Source of the DNA: Flammeovirga sp. OC4
Lineage (GTDB): Bacteria > Bacteroidota > Bacteroidia > Cytophagales > Flammeovirgaceae
Length of the DNA stretch: 64,000 nt
Direction of reading: 5' to 3'
NCBI RefSeq assembly: GCF_000812565.1
Contig: NZ_JTAM01000006.1
Location: 205,174-269,173 of the forward strand
Of this stretch, positions 15,447 through 26,639 are shown piece by piece; positions within the stretch are counted from its first letter, which is position 1; every line of letters starts with the position of its first letter. The position numbers were made by a program, and so were the translations under genes. The notes below the pieces were generated by a model. The model searched no databases. It was not told the origin of the DNA and saw nothing but the letters and a program-made list of their open reading frames with translations.

Positions 15447-17084
15447 ATGCGTTTAGCACAACTCCTTTTTGGAATACTGATTTTGTGTTCGTCATTTTCT
15501 TTAAAAACAGATGACGAGCAACTGTTAAATAGGTTGGATGAATTGTTGGAACAGAGAGAATCTTATTTTGAGAAAAGAAAAAGTGATATAAGAACTATAA
15601 ATCAACTATTAGAAATAGAGAAAGATCCAGTCAGAGAATACGAATTAATCAAAAGAATTACCCAAAAATACCTTCCTTATAATGCAGATTCGGCACTTCT
15701 TTATTCAAGAAGAGGAGTCAGATTGGCATCAACTTTTAAAAATGAAAATACAACGATTGAATCTAATTTATTATTAGCCCAAGCTTATATTTTGGTAGGT
15801 TTATACCATGAGTCAGTGGCTATTTTAGATCAATATGAAGGTGTAGAATTACCCCCACAGTTTCAAGCTTACTTTTATTCCATTAATGCCGTCTTGTACA
15901 ATACATTATCTTCTTTAAGAATTACATCTTCTATTAGAATGAAATACAGACATAAATGGGAAGGATATGAGAGAAATTTGATGGATGCTCTACCAGAAAA
16001 CGATTTAGGACATCATTTAGCAAAGGCGGAATTATACAAAGAAATTGGGCGTTTAGACGAAGCGATTACCATTTTAGAAGATATTTTGGAGGGAGTTAAA
16101 ATAGAAGATAGGGTGTATGCTTCAACAGCTTATACTTTAGCAGATGCCTACGGTCGAAAAGGTTTAATTGACAAAAAAATAGATTTTCTCACACTATCAT
16201 CCCAGTCTGATATTCTAAATGGTGTAAAAGAGCATACTTCATTAAGAGAATTAGCTTTGGAACTTTATAAAAACAATGAATTGAGCAGGGCTTATCATTA
16301 TATTAAAGTGGCCTTAGATGATGCAGTGGAAAGTAACGCACAGTTAAGAAGAGCAGAAGTGCTAGAGATTTTACCTTTAATAGATCATTCTTATCAAGAA
16401 AATAGAGAAAAAGTAAGGAAGTATATCATGATTTTTTCTACAATAGTCTGCGTTTTACTGATTATTTTAATTTTCGGGATGATTTTTATCCAAAAGCAGA
16501 AGAAAGAATTAGAAGCATCTAATACTCAGGTAAAAGAGACGAATCAGTTGTTGAGTCAGTTAAATGATGAACTGAAAAATAGTAAACAAGAGATTGAAAA
16601 TGCGAATAAGCAGCTGATGAGTGTCAATAATATTCAAGAGGAATCGATCGCAAGATATTTAAAACTATGCTCTACTTATATCGGGAAGTTAGATGATTAC
16701 AGAAAACAGCTTTTACGAAAAGGAAATAAATCGAATAAAGAGGATCTTTTGCAAATCCTAAAGTCAAAAGAAATTGTTGACCAAGAGTTGAAGATCTTTT
16801 ATAAAGATTTTGATCAATCTTTCTTGAAGCTTTATCCAAATTTTGTAGAAAGCTATAATGATCTTATGGTAGAGGATGCAAAAATTACTTTGAAGAAGAA
16901 TGAACTATTAAATACAGAATTGAGAGTTTTTGCGTTAGTAAGATTAGGAATAGAAGAAAGCACCCAGATTGCTGAATTTTTGAGGTACTCAATAACTACT
17001 ATTTATAACTACAGAACAAAAGCACGTAATAACGCAAAGGCAGGAAGAGAGAACTTTGAAAAATTATTAATGAATATTCATTAA
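15447..17084 (+). CDS. DUF6377 membrane-tethered TPR/HTH regulator
   Basis: A 545-residue protein: signal peptide (LAQLLFGILILCSSFSL), a periplasmic helical region built of TPR-like repeats (about 25-325: SALLYSRRGVRLASTF, LAKAELYKEIGRLDEAITILEDIL, AYHYIKVALDDAVE), a single transmembrane helix (about 332-352, IMIFSTIVCVLLIILIFGMIF), a coiled coil (about 355-400), and a cytoplasmic C-terminal winged HTH ending LLNTELRVFALVRLGI and TTIYNYRTKARNNAKAGRE. This is the DUF6377 layout, a one-piece sensor and DNA-binding protein without a kinase domain. In Bacteroidota, members often neighbour polysaccharide genes; here the GH97 gene follows in the same direction, about 200 bp downstream. Control of GH97 is inferred. 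Confidence 0.85.
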   Translation: MRLAQLLFGILILCSSFSLKTDDEQLLNRLDELLEQRESYFEKRKSDIRTINQLLEIEKDPVREYELIKRITQKYLPYNADSALLYSRRGVRLASTFKNENTTIESNLLLAQAYILVGLYHESVAILDQYEGVELPPQFQAYFYSINAVLYNTLSSLRITSSIRMKYRHKWEGYERNLMDALPENDLGHHLAKAELYKEIGRLDEAITILEDILEGVKIEDRVYASTAYTLADAYGRKGLIDKKIDFLTLSSQSDILNGVKEHTSLRELALELYKNNELSRAYHYIKVALDDAVESNAQLRRAEVLEILPLIDHSYQENREKVRKYIMIFSTIVCVLLIILIFGMIFIQKQKKELEASNTQVKETNQLLSQLNDELKNSKQEIENANKQLMSVNNIQEESIARYLKLCSTYIGKLDDYRKQLLRKGNKSNKEDLLQILKSKEIVDQELKIFYKDFDQSFLKLYPNFVESYNDLMVEDAKITLKKNELLNTELRVFALVRLGIEESTQIAEFLRYSITTIYNYRTKARNNAKAGRENFEKLLMNIH

Positions 17085-17121
17085 AACTCATGAAATCTTT
17101 GCTCTTTTAATATAAATCTTG

Positions 17122-19426
<2,305 letters not shown>

Positions 19427-19456
19427 TCTGAAAATTTGATTAATAGAAAAATCATC

Positions 19457-19558
19457 CTGCTCTTCCTTTTGGAATACCAAAGGTCGTGGCAGGAGATTTA
19501 TTTCGAAACGTAAAGTAGAAATTTAACCTAGCTGCATTTTGTAGCTAGGTTATTTTTT
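19457..19558 (+). terminator. Structured 3' region and terminator after GH97
   Basis: Two hairpins: a long interrupted one, CTGC-n-CCTTTTGG / CCAAAGG-n-GCAG (about 19458-19496), then the terminator AACCTAGCT (19525-19533) / AGCTAGGTT (19543-19551) followed by TTTTTTT. The first hairpin may protect the mRNA 3' end. Confidence 0.75.
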
Positions 19559-19782
19559 TATCCATAATTTTTTTAACGGATAAAGTAGCTCATTTAAGAG
19601 AACCTCAATTGGCTTTGAAGTGAAACCTTGGGACCTAGTCAAAAAATGATCGAGTTTTAGAAAAAATCACTAGGTAACCAAAGATATTTACCAAATAATC
19701 TACTGACGATGTAACCTTTTCTTTATGTAACATTAGACTTTTCTAAAAATGAACAATAAAATGTGCCATTTCAGGAAATTAC

Positions 19783-19796
19783 GTTCGTTAACGAAC
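19783..19796. promoter_or_regulatory. 14-bp perfect palindrome upstream of small TPR protein
   Basis: GTTCGTTAACGAAC, perfect dyad symmetry, 140 bp before the next ATG. It is a candidate operator for an unknown regulator. No gene is seen in 19560-19937. Confidence 0.4.
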
Positions 19797-19937
19797 ATTA
19801 GTAATTGGTCTAGTAGAAAGTGTTTTGGTTTTAAGTTGTTGATTATTAGTGATTTGTGATTTTGTGGCACAAAGATGGAATCTAGTTAGAGTGTAAAACA
19901 AAACGTAATCATTACAAAAATTTAAAATTATACTCTT

Positions 19938-20333
19938 ATGAAAAAGTTATTTATCTCTTTAGTTATCACATTATCTTCAGTAGTTTCATTTGCTTCAAAC
20001 CTTGAAAATACAAATGAATCCAATACCTCTAAATTATCAGAAATGGTGGCTAAAGCAGAGGCAAATGATTGGGAAACTTATACTAAAGCAGCACTATTAT
20101 CAATCAACTGGAATGCAGATTTAGCATTAGCGAAAGAGTGGATTGATACAGCGATCTCAATCGATGAAAATGCAAAGAACTTAGAAGTACTAGGCGACTA
20201 TTATGTACGCTTAGGACAAACAGATAAAGCGTTAGCAACTTATATGAAGGCACTTTCAACAGATACTGTTAAAATTGAAAAAGAGAACAGAGAGAGTATT
20301 CAAAGAAAAATTATGCTTTACGGTAGAAAGTAA
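19938..20333 (+). CDS. Small exported TPR protein
   Basis: A 131-residue protein with a signal peptide (KKLFISLVITLSSVVSFASN). The mature part has two to three tetratricopeptide-like helical pairs (DWETYTKAALLSINWNADLA, LEVLGDYYVRLGQTDKALAT), so it probably mediates protein contacts in the periplasm. It has its own upstream palindrome and its own terminator (20471-20506), so it is transcribed alone. The position between GH97 and the membrane regulator suggests a link with glycan use, but nothing in the sequence proves it. Confidence 0.75.
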   Translation: MKKLFISLVITLSSVVSFASNLENTNESNTSKLSEMVAKAEANDWETYTKAALLSINWNADLALAKEWIDTAISIDENAKNLEVLGDYYVRLGQTDKALATYMKALSTDTVKIEKENRESIQRKIMLYGRK

Positions 20334-20470
20334 TATCGAAACAACAGTGTTTTCACCATTAGTTAGGGAAAACACATTAAGATAAATGCTATTATAAATG
20401 AATAGCTTGTTGTAATAGCGTCAATAGAAAGTTTGTATATTAATAATTACTTGATCATTAGATGAAGTAC

Positions 20471-20506
20471 ATCCCTTCAGGAGTTTAATCTTGAAGGGAT
20501 TTTTTT
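20471..20506 (+). terminator. Terminator of small TPR gene
   Basis: Perfect 9-bp stem ATCCCTTCA (20471-20479) / TGAAGGGAT (20492-20500) followed by seven T, between convergent genes. Confidence 0.88.
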
Positions 20507-20509
20507 GTA

Positions 20510-23185
20510 TTAAAATTCTCTTACAAATTTATGGAGATCCACACCTTGTTCAAGATTGAGTTTCTTTCTTAATCTATAACGACTTGTATCTAAACTTCTA
20601 GGGGTGATATGCATAAGTTCTGCAATTTCCTTACTACTTAAATTGATACGAATAAAGGATAATATGCGAATGTCATTCGCTGTAAGAGATGGATATTTTT
20701 CTGTAATAGATTTGATGAAATCTTGTTGTACCTCAGAAAATAATTGATGGAAAAGGAGGTCTTTTTTCTCTTTATTGACTTCATTTTCAATTAATTGCGA
20801 CCACTTTTTGGCCTCGTTACTTTTCATTTTGTCAAGTCCAGCTTGTACCTTCATTAAGAACGTATCTTTATGGTTGATAATCTCCATGTATTTCAATAGT
20901 TGCTCTTCTTTTAAAGAAATAACAGCTTTAGCATTTTGCTGTGTTATGTGTTCCTTTTCCGCAGTAAGTTTCTTGATATAAATGAACTTTGCTACTTTCC
21001 GAATGAAGTAAACAAGAAGAGCAACAATCAATATAATAGGAAGATAAAGGAGAGGTGTTTCATACCAATATTTCTCAATACTGAAGTTTAACTCCACTTC
21101 TCGTATTTCTCCATCATTGATTTTACTTTGAAGTACAATCGTATAATTTCCACCGTTAAGTTTTTGTTTAGTAAAAGAGGATACTCCTGTCTGCCAATCT
21201 GACCATTCCTTTTCGAGTGGTAATAATTTGTATCTAAATTGAGCAATATCAAAAGATAGTTTATCAATTTGAAAATGAAATGTGATATCTTTTTCTCCTT
21301 TTTCTAGTTCAATTCGATTGAAATAGGGATAGGTATATTTTCCCCTTTCATTATCGATCTCTAAAGATGTAATAATTGGTTCGGGCTCTTTTGTAAAAGT
21401 AGATTGATATTTAACATCGAAAGTCATTACCCCCCTGTCCGTTGCTAACCTCAATTGATCTCCTTTGAAATCCAGAAATTCAAAGTCTTTATTAATGTCG
21501 GTGTTAAACGGTTTCATTAACGAAGCGTAGGAGTGTACGCTACCATCAGAAAGTAGTTCTAGCAAATTCAATTGATGATCTTGTATAAAACTGACATAGT
21601 TTTCTTTTTCATTAAAAGCTAAAGCAGCGATATCACCCTTTCGAATTGTTTTGAGTAATGGGTGATCCAATGCCTTAAACTGTCCATTCCTATAGCTAAA
21701 GAACTGCTTGTTGTTCCCAAAAATCAACCGATTATTAGTTGCAAATACTCTTTTGAATCCCTTTACAGAAGTCACTGTTATAGTCGCATCTATGTTGAGT
21801 GTGATTTTAAGAAGGTCTTTATTTTTGACTTCTCCCCATATACAATTGTTTTCTTGATCATAATACAATTTTGAAAATCCATAAACATCAGGTTTACTTA
21901 CATACCATAACTTTCCCAAGTCTTTTGCATAGAGCATTAAGCCGTCATAAGTAGAAGCAACATAAAATGCGGTGCCTTCAAAATGAGCGATATCAATAAC
22001 ACCTTTGTTGATGGACATGTCTTCAAGTCCTTTATTAGTGTATCTTGCAAGTCCAGAATTATGGCTGATGAACAGCTCATTGTCAATAATTTTAGTATTC
22101 CATATTTGCCCTTTTATTTGTTCTTCTAACTCAAACTTTTGGAACTTATTTGCTTTATAAAGTCCTTTGTTAGTTCCTAAAAAAGTAGAGCCACCAAAAT
22201 CTGTAATTGAGTAAGTAGCAGCACCATCGAATAATGTAGTGAAAGCACTTTGTAATTCGAGTTTGGCAATTCCGTAATCAAGACCAAGCCAAATGTTTCC
22301 CATATCATCTCTAGCCATAGATAAAATCGTGTTATCAAGAAGTCCTTCTTGTTGTTTGGCTTGATGTGTCATCGTTCCTGATTGGTCCACTCTTATAAAG
22401 CCGTCAGTGACTGTTCCAATACCAATGGAGTTTTTGTCGTAAGAGATTCCTGTAAAGAAAGATTTTTGATGAAGAGCGGATGATAATGGTACTTTGCTCG
22501 CTACTTTACCATCAAATCGATAAAGTGCTCCAGTATGAAGCGGTACATAAATTTGGTTCTGATGTACGAAAAGGTGACGAACTTGTTGATTAATGAATAC
22601 TTCAATTGTTTGTTGAATTTGAAGTTGTCCATCTTCAATAAAGCCTATTTTACCATTTCTAAGAAGTACCCACACTTTTTCGTGCCATTTCACGATGGCA
22701 CTAATGCCTTCATAGTAAGTCAGTATTTTGGTGGCTTTTTCTAATTTATGATATAAAATAATTTTGTCTTCAGTTTGAAAAATAACGGTATTGTCAACCA
22801 CTTCAATATTCCATATCTGTTCATATTCCAAAATGCCGATCGACGTAAATTCAAATTCCCCTTCTTTTGTTTTTGAAAAATAGCCGTACTCTTTACCACC
22901 TACCCATATTAGGCGTTCATCAATAAATAATGCTCGAACTCCTGCTTTAGAAGGTAATTGTGCTAATCCCCATTCTCCATGATTGTGGTATAGCATTCCT
23001 TCCGAATTACCAAAATACACAATACCATATTGATCAATTTTCACATCCCAATTCTGGCGTCCTGCTTGATAATCCGTTTTATTGTAATTGACAATATGTG
23101 GTGTTTTTACCCCTGCATAAATAGGTGCATAGAAAGGAAGAAGAACCAATAGAATAAGTAATAAGCACTTAGTATTGTACTGCAT
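20510..23185 (-). CDS. Membrane-spanning sensor/HTH regulator (beta-propeller, Y_Y_Y, LuxR-like HTH)
   Basis: A one-piece transmembrane regulator. I start it at the ATG at 23185 (MQYNTKCLLLILLVLLPFYAP, a signal peptide) rather than the ORF's first Met 31 codons upstream. The periplasmic part is a Reg_prop-type beta-propeller (NWDVKIDQYGIVYFGNSEG, RDDMGNIWLGLDYGIAKLE) and a Y_Y_Y domain (FRYKLLPLEKEWSDWQTG). A transmembrane helix (LLYLPIILIVALLVYFIRKV), a coiled coil (EKEHITQQNAKAVISLKEEQ) and a C-terminal HTH (LTANDIRILSFIRINLSSKE, ITPRSLDTSRYRLRKKL) follow. No histidine kinase domain is present. GH16 and its partner lipoprotein lie upstream in the same direction, beyond a terminator, and are the likely targets. 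Confidence 0.88.
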   Translation of the reverse strand: MQYNTKCLLLILLVLLPFYAPIYAGVKTPHIVNYNKTDYQAGRQNWDVKIDQYGIVYFGNSEGMLYHNHGEWGLAQLPSKAGVRALFIDERLIWVGGKEYGYFSKTKEGEFEFTSIGILEYEQIWNIEVVDNTVIFQTEDKIILYHKLEKATKILTYYEGISAIVKWHEKVWVLLRNGKIGFIEDGQLQIQQTIEVFINQQVRHLFVHQNQIYVPLHTGALYRFDGKVASKVPLSSALHQKSFFTGISYDKNSIGIGTVTDGFIRVDQSGTMTHQAKQQEGLLDNTILSMARDDMGNIWLGLDYGIAKLELQSAFTTLFDGAATYSITDFGGSTFLGTNKGLYKANKFQKFELEEQIKGQIWNTKIIDNELFISHNSGLARYTNKGLEDMSINKGVIDIAHFEGTAFYVASTYDGLMLYAKDLGKLWYVSKPDVYGFSKLYYDQENNCIWGEVKNKDLLKITLNIDATITVTSVKGFKRVFATNNRLIFGNNKQFFSYRNGQFKALDHPLLKTIRKGDIAALAFNEKENYVSFIQDHQLNLLELLSDGSVHSYASLMKPFNTDINKDFEFLDFKGDQLRLATDRGVMTFDVKYQSTFTKEPEPIITSLEIDNERGKYTYPYFNRIELEKGEKDITFHFQIDKLSFDIAQFRYKLLPLEKEWSDWQTGVSSFTKQKLNGGNYTIVLQSKINDGEIREVELNFSIEKYWYETPLLYLPIILIVALLVYFIRKVAKFIYIKKLTAEKEHITQQNAKAVISLKEEQLLKYMEIINHKDTFLMKVQAGLDKMKSNEAKKWSQLIENEVNKEKKDLLFHQLFSEVQQDFIKSITEKYPSLTANDIRILSFIRINLSSKEIAELMHITPRSLDTSRYRLRKKLNLEQGVDLHKFVREF

Positions 23186-23363
23186 CAGGCAAAATGGAGA
23201 ATGTGATTTTTTAGTCTTATACTGATCAATAGGATGTAGACAGTTGAAAAAAAACAATTCCAAAAAACTTGATATCATTAGATGCTGGATTAAATTTTAA
23301 ATAAAAAGTCATTCATTTCATGAAGGAAGTGGGGTATGCTACCAATCAAATATATTAAAAATA

Positions 23364-23397
23364 AAAGTACCTTCATAGAAGACTATGAAGGTACTTT
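23364..23397 (-). terminator. Terminator between GH16 and the membrane regulator
   Basis: Perfect 15-bp stem AAAGTACCTTCATAG (23364-23378) / CTATGAAGGTACTTT (23383-23397) with a 4-nt loop. On the minus strand it is followed by TTTTATTTTT. It separates the GH16 unit from the regulator gene. Nothing else is seen in 23186-23563. Confidence 0.88.
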
Positions 23398-23563
23398 ATT
23401 CTATAATTATCTAACCTGAAGTATGAAAAATAGTTTAGCGATATTTGAACTTCATCGAGTCACTACACACTCTATTCGTTTGAAGTTTGTCTTAGTTATA
23501 ATTATGAAAATGAAAATTATCAGAAAATCTGTTGATTCTTTTACTTGATAACACTTTTGAATT

Positions 23564-24613
23564 TTATTGTAATTGATAAGCTCTGATGTAATCGATTTCA
23601 AACAGTACTTCTTCATCAAAAATACTATTGTCAATCCCTTTTACTCCGCCCCAAGAACCACCAATGGCCAAATTGACGATGAGGAAGAAAGGTTCATGGA
23701 AAGGCCAGTCGCCGCTATCTCTTAGTTGAGCAGTTTCGGCAAACGTTTTGATTAGTTCTCCATCAACCGACACATGAATACGATCAAAACCGTTTAATTC
23801 ATCCTCTACCCATTCCATCGTAATCACATGGAAGTCGTCGGATACATTTGTTGAATAAGTTTTGCTTCCTTTGGCATTTTGTCCGTTCATACCATTCTTG
23901 TTTTTAGTATGAAGAGCACAATGGAAAGTATTAGGATCATACCCTACATATTCCATAATATCAATCTCACCAGCATGAGGCCACGAACCGTAACCTAACA
24001 TCCAAAGTGCCGGCCATGTACCTCTACCATCAGGTACTTTTAACCTCGCTTCAATTTTACCATATCTAAAGTCTTTTTTGTCTTTTGAGACAATTCGAGC
24101 GGAGGTATATTCTTTTCCAAGATAATCCTCTTTTCTAGCTTCAATGATCAAATGACCATTTTCAACTCGAAGGTTTTCTTGCCTGTCTGTATAATATTGT
24201 AACTCACCGTTTCCGCCACCTGAACCATTTACTTCATACGTCCAGTTGTCCATATTCAATGCGTCGCCATCAAATTCATCTGACCAAACTAATGCATATT
24301 CTAGAGGATTCACTTTCACCGCTACTGTAGTTTGTTGATCGCCTAAAGTTGCCGAAATTGTAGCATTTCCACTTCCTACAGCTGTAATTACTCCATGGAA
24401 TACAGTAGCAACATCTTCATTGCTAGAAGCCCAAACTAGAGTGGCATCCGTAGTAGGAGCTTGAACAACTTTTACGGTCGCTGTTTCACCCACTTTTATT
24501 TCCATTGTGGAATGATCCAATTGTAAATCAATTCCGTCTTCTTGTGTAACGTCATTGCTATCGCAACTAGTGAGACTCATTAAACTGAGTAAGAGTATAC
24601 CTAAATATTTCAT
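23564..24613 (-). CDS. GH16 endo-beta-1,3-glucanase-like lipoprotein with Ig-like (Big_2) domain
   Basis: A 349-residue lipoprotein (signal KYLGILLLSLMSLTSC). Residues about 25-105 are a bacterial Ig-like Big_2 domain (LDLQLDHST-type start, ATLVWASSNEDVATV, GVITAVGSGNATISA). The rest is a GH16 beta-jelly-roll: LVWSDEFDGDALNMDNWTYE, FRYGKIEARLKVPDGRGTWP, WMLG, then the catalytic GEIDIMEYVG (ExDxxE, about residues 214-219: nucleophile and acid/base Glu), and the closing FFLIVNLAIGGSWGG. The presence of the methionine (EIDIME) marks the laminarinase/lichenase branch. Likely role: surface cleavage of beta-1,3(1,4)-glucans such as algal laminarin. It probably shares a transcript with the upstream Ig-like lipoprotein. 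Confidence 0.92.
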   Translation of the reverse strand: MKYLGILLLSLMSLTSCDSNDVTQEDGIDLQLDHSTMEIKVGETATVKVVQAPTTDATLVWASSNEDVATVFHGVITAVGSGNATISATLGDQQTTVAVKVNPLEYALVWSDEFDGDALNMDNWTYEVNGSGGGNGELQYYTDRQENLRVENGHLIIEARKEDYLGKEYTSARIVSKDKKDFRYGKIEARLKVPDGRGTWPALWMLGYGSWPHAGEIDIMEYVGYDPNTFHCALHTKNKNGMNGQNAKGSKTYSTNVSDDFHVITMEWVEDELNGFDRIHVSVDGELIKTFAETAQLRDSGDWPFHEPFFLIVNLAIGGSWGGVKGIDNSIFDEEVLFEIDYIRAYQLQ

Positions 24614-24820
24614 TTCTTAATTTTTTGTTGATTGTCCTTTATAAATAAATCAACTGTTGATAATGTATTTATAAAATAAGGTTTTTTAAATGATGATGGA
24701 AGTGAAGCACCAGGATAATTCTATATTGATCACTAATGGAGAAAGGATCGTTTGAAGCAAATTTAATAATACACACTTCCTTCTTAGTTTTCATATTTCC
24801 TTATCCCAGTACTTGTACTT

Positions 24821-24846
24821 AAAGCATCCTATCACGGGATTGCTTT
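24821..24846 (-). promoter_or_regulatory. Intercistronic hairpin between the Ig-like lipoprotein and GH16
   Basis: AAAGCATCC (24821-24829) pairs with GGAT-GCTTT (24837-24846, one bulged T). No T run follows on the minus strand, so it looks like an mRNA-stabilising or processing hairpin rather than a terminator. Confidence 0.35.
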
Positions 24847-24868
24847 TAATCAATTATAATTGAATTCG

Positions 24869-25840
24869 TTATTCTGCTTTCTTGTAGAAGAAAGCGGCAT
24901 CCATGTCAAATGTAGTACCTGTTGTTCCACCAGCTAACACTGCTAAAACATTTACATTTGAGATTGGACTACTTAAGTTTAATCCGTTATCGATAAGATG
25001 TGACATAGGAATCTCAACAGATTGCCATTCTCCATCTCTAGTAAAGTCTGTATAAGGAGTAATACCTTCTTGAGCAGTTGGTCCAACAACTACTTTGATT
25101 TCTGAAGTACCGTCAGCAAACATCAATGTGTAAGATGTATTATCTTGACTACTTTTGAAAGCAGCGTGAAATACATAATTATCAGGATTTTGATGAATAG
25201 CAGTCATATCGATGTCACCATAAGATGTACTAGCAAAGAAACCTGCTCCTGACCAACCTACTGTACCAACTACTAAGCTGATCCAACCTTCTTCTAAACC
25301 GTAAAAGTTATTGCCTTGAGGTGTACCATTGTTGAATGTATTATCCCAGATATATAAAAACTTAGAACCTTCGTCTGGACGTAAATCAGCTGATACTCTA
25401 TCTTCTATAGCTTCAAATGAAGTTTGATCCATTTGTACTACAAAGTATTCGCTTCCTTTTAGTGAAGCCGGTAAATTTGGATCTGGTTCGCTAACAGCAG
25501 GTTTTGTCACAGTTACATTACAAGATGCAGTAAATACTCCATGTGAAGCAACCACTGTCGCTGAACCTTCTGCTACGGCTGTGATAGTACCATTATCAAC
25601 CGTAACGATATTGGCATCAGAAGTACTCCATGTAATCTCCCCGTTGATATCAGCGGGTTCAAGACTTGCTGTTAATTCAGCTGTTTGTCCTTCTTCAAGT
25701 TCTACGCTAGTTTGGTCTAAAGCAATTCCAGTTGCTGATTCAATATCTTCAATGATTTCTTCTACTGTACTTTCTGTACATCCCATTAGCATGAAAGTAA
25801 GTGCATAGAAAGCTCCAATTAAAAAAGTTTTTAATTTCAT
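24869..25840 (-). CDS. Ig-like (Big_2) lipoprotein, putative surface glycan-binding protein
   Basis: A 323-residue lipoprotein (signal ending TFMLMGC). A Big_2 domain covers about residues 38-115 (TGIALDQTSVELEEGQTAEL, ITWSTSDANIVTVDNG), closely parallel to the one on the GH16 protein. The C-terminal 200 residues (FVVQMDQTSFEAIEDRVSAD, FLYIWDNTFNNGTPQGNNFYG, WQSVEIPMSHLIDNGLNLS) look like a beta-sandwich carbohydrate-binding module rather than an enzyme. It is the first gene before GH16, so a surface glycan-binding protein delivering beta-glucan to GH16 is the best guess. No SusC/SusD pair is adjacent. Confidence 0.75.
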   Translation of the reverse strand: MKLKTFLIGAFYALTFMLMGCTESTVEEIIEDIESATGIALDQTSVELEEGQTAELTASLEPADINGEITWSTSDANIVTVDNGTITAVAEGSATVVASHGVFTASCNVTVTKPAVSEPDPNLPASLKGSEYFVVQMDQTSFEAIEDRVSADLRPDEGSKFLYIWDNTFNNGTPQGNNFYGLEEGWISLVVGTVGWSGAGFFASTSYGDIDMTAIHQNPDNYVFHAAFKSSQDNTSYTLMFADGTSEIKVVVGPTAQEGITPYTDFTRDGEWQSVEIPMSHLIDNGLNLSSPISNVNVLAVLAGGTTGTTFDMDAAFFYKKAE

Positions 25841-25889
25841 AACGTAACAGATAATTAATAAGTATTACTAAAAATGATTATGTATTAAG

Positions 25890-25976
25890 TCGCTAATCGT
25901 TAGTATTTAAAATAGATCATACTTTGTCGAATATTCATTTCATCTATCGACTTTTATTCATAGAGAGGATTAGCGA
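25890..25976. promoter_or_regulatory. Nested inverted repeats upstream of the Ig-like lipoprotein gene
   Basis: Outer arms TCGCTAATC (25890-25898) and GATTAGCGA (25968-25976); inner arms GTCGAATA (from 25926) and TATCGAC (to 25951). They lie 50-136 bp before the ATG. This is either a leader RNA structure or a pair of operator sites for the regulator of this unit. No gene lies in 25841-26184. Confidence 0.4.
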
Positions 25977-26184
25977 TTGTCTGTTACAATGTTAGGTGTT
26001 AATAATTGTGTATTGAAATTATAGGCGTCAACTTGATCATTACAATGGAAGTGTAATCTTAACCAAATTATTACAACATTAACATGTAATTGATTGATAT
26101 ATAGATGTTTGTGTTTGTTTTTGGGTCGAAATCACTTAAATAAAAAGATGTATTTTTAACACTTATTTTTCTGTAGTGATAATT

Positions 26185-26532
26185 TTATCCTTTTAAAAAA
26201 TGAAGCCAATGGAATTTTTTTCGTGTGAATAAGTAGTTTTCATCTTGTTCATGTTGGTAGGCTTCTTTCTCAAAAGAGATATTTCGATAGGCTTTATCAA
26301 CATTTTTGTGAATAACTAATCGAATTAAGAACTCCAAAACATACCAACAATAGAAAAAAAGGAATAACATTTCGATTTGTTGTTTGAAATGAATTTTCTC
26401 GTGTTGAATCATGCGATACCAATTGTTGGTATGTTGATAACTTTTAAATTCATGACGAACAAAAAGAAATGGATAGAACGCTAATGCAGTGTAGCCTCTA
26501 AAGGGGATAATATTGTTGAAAATGATAATCAT
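26185..26532 (-). CDS. Small membrane HExxH protein
   Basis: A protein of about 115 residues if started at MIIIFNNIIPFRG (ATG at 26532); the open frame runs 21 codons further up, but that part coincides with the glgP terminator. A hydrophobic start is followed by YPFLFVRHEFKS, WYRMIQHEKIHFKQQIEMLF (an HExxH zinc-site pattern, HEKIH), a second hydrophobic stretch FLFFYCWYVLEFLIRLVI, and NISFEKEAYQHEQDE with a possible third ligand Glu. Similar uncharacterised proteins are common in Bacteroidota. A minimal membrane metallopeptidase or a degenerate peptidase-like fold is possible. It lies downstream of glgP. Confidence 0.65.
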   Translation of the reverse strand: MIIIFNNIIPFRGYTALAFYPFLFVRHEFKSYQHTNNWYRMIQHEKIHFKQQIEMLFLFFYCWYVLEFLIRLVIHKNVDKAYRNISFEKEAYQHEQDENYLFTRKKFHWLHFLKG

Positions 26533-26550
26533 ATTAAGTACAAAAATAAA

Positions 26551-26581
26551 AAAAGCGAGCCTACCGAAGTAAACTCGCTTA
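26551..26581 (-). terminator. Terminator of glgP overlapping the following reading frame
   Basis: On the minus strand the stem AAGCGAG / CTCGCTT (26575-26581 with 26555-26561) is followed by TTTTTTTATTTTT. It lies 60 bp beyond the glgP stop. A TATTTTTG box directly after it could start a nearly leaderless transcript for the HExxH gene (ATG at 26532). Confidence 0.75.
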
Positions 26582-26639
26582 ATATTTAATAACAAATTGC
26601 TTGAATTAATAGTGTTTCATTGATGAAAACAACTAATTC

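Noticed and set aside
23452..23634. Minus-strand 60-codon frame near the GH16 end
   Set aside because: Overlaps the GH16 C-terminus in another frame; composition is random.
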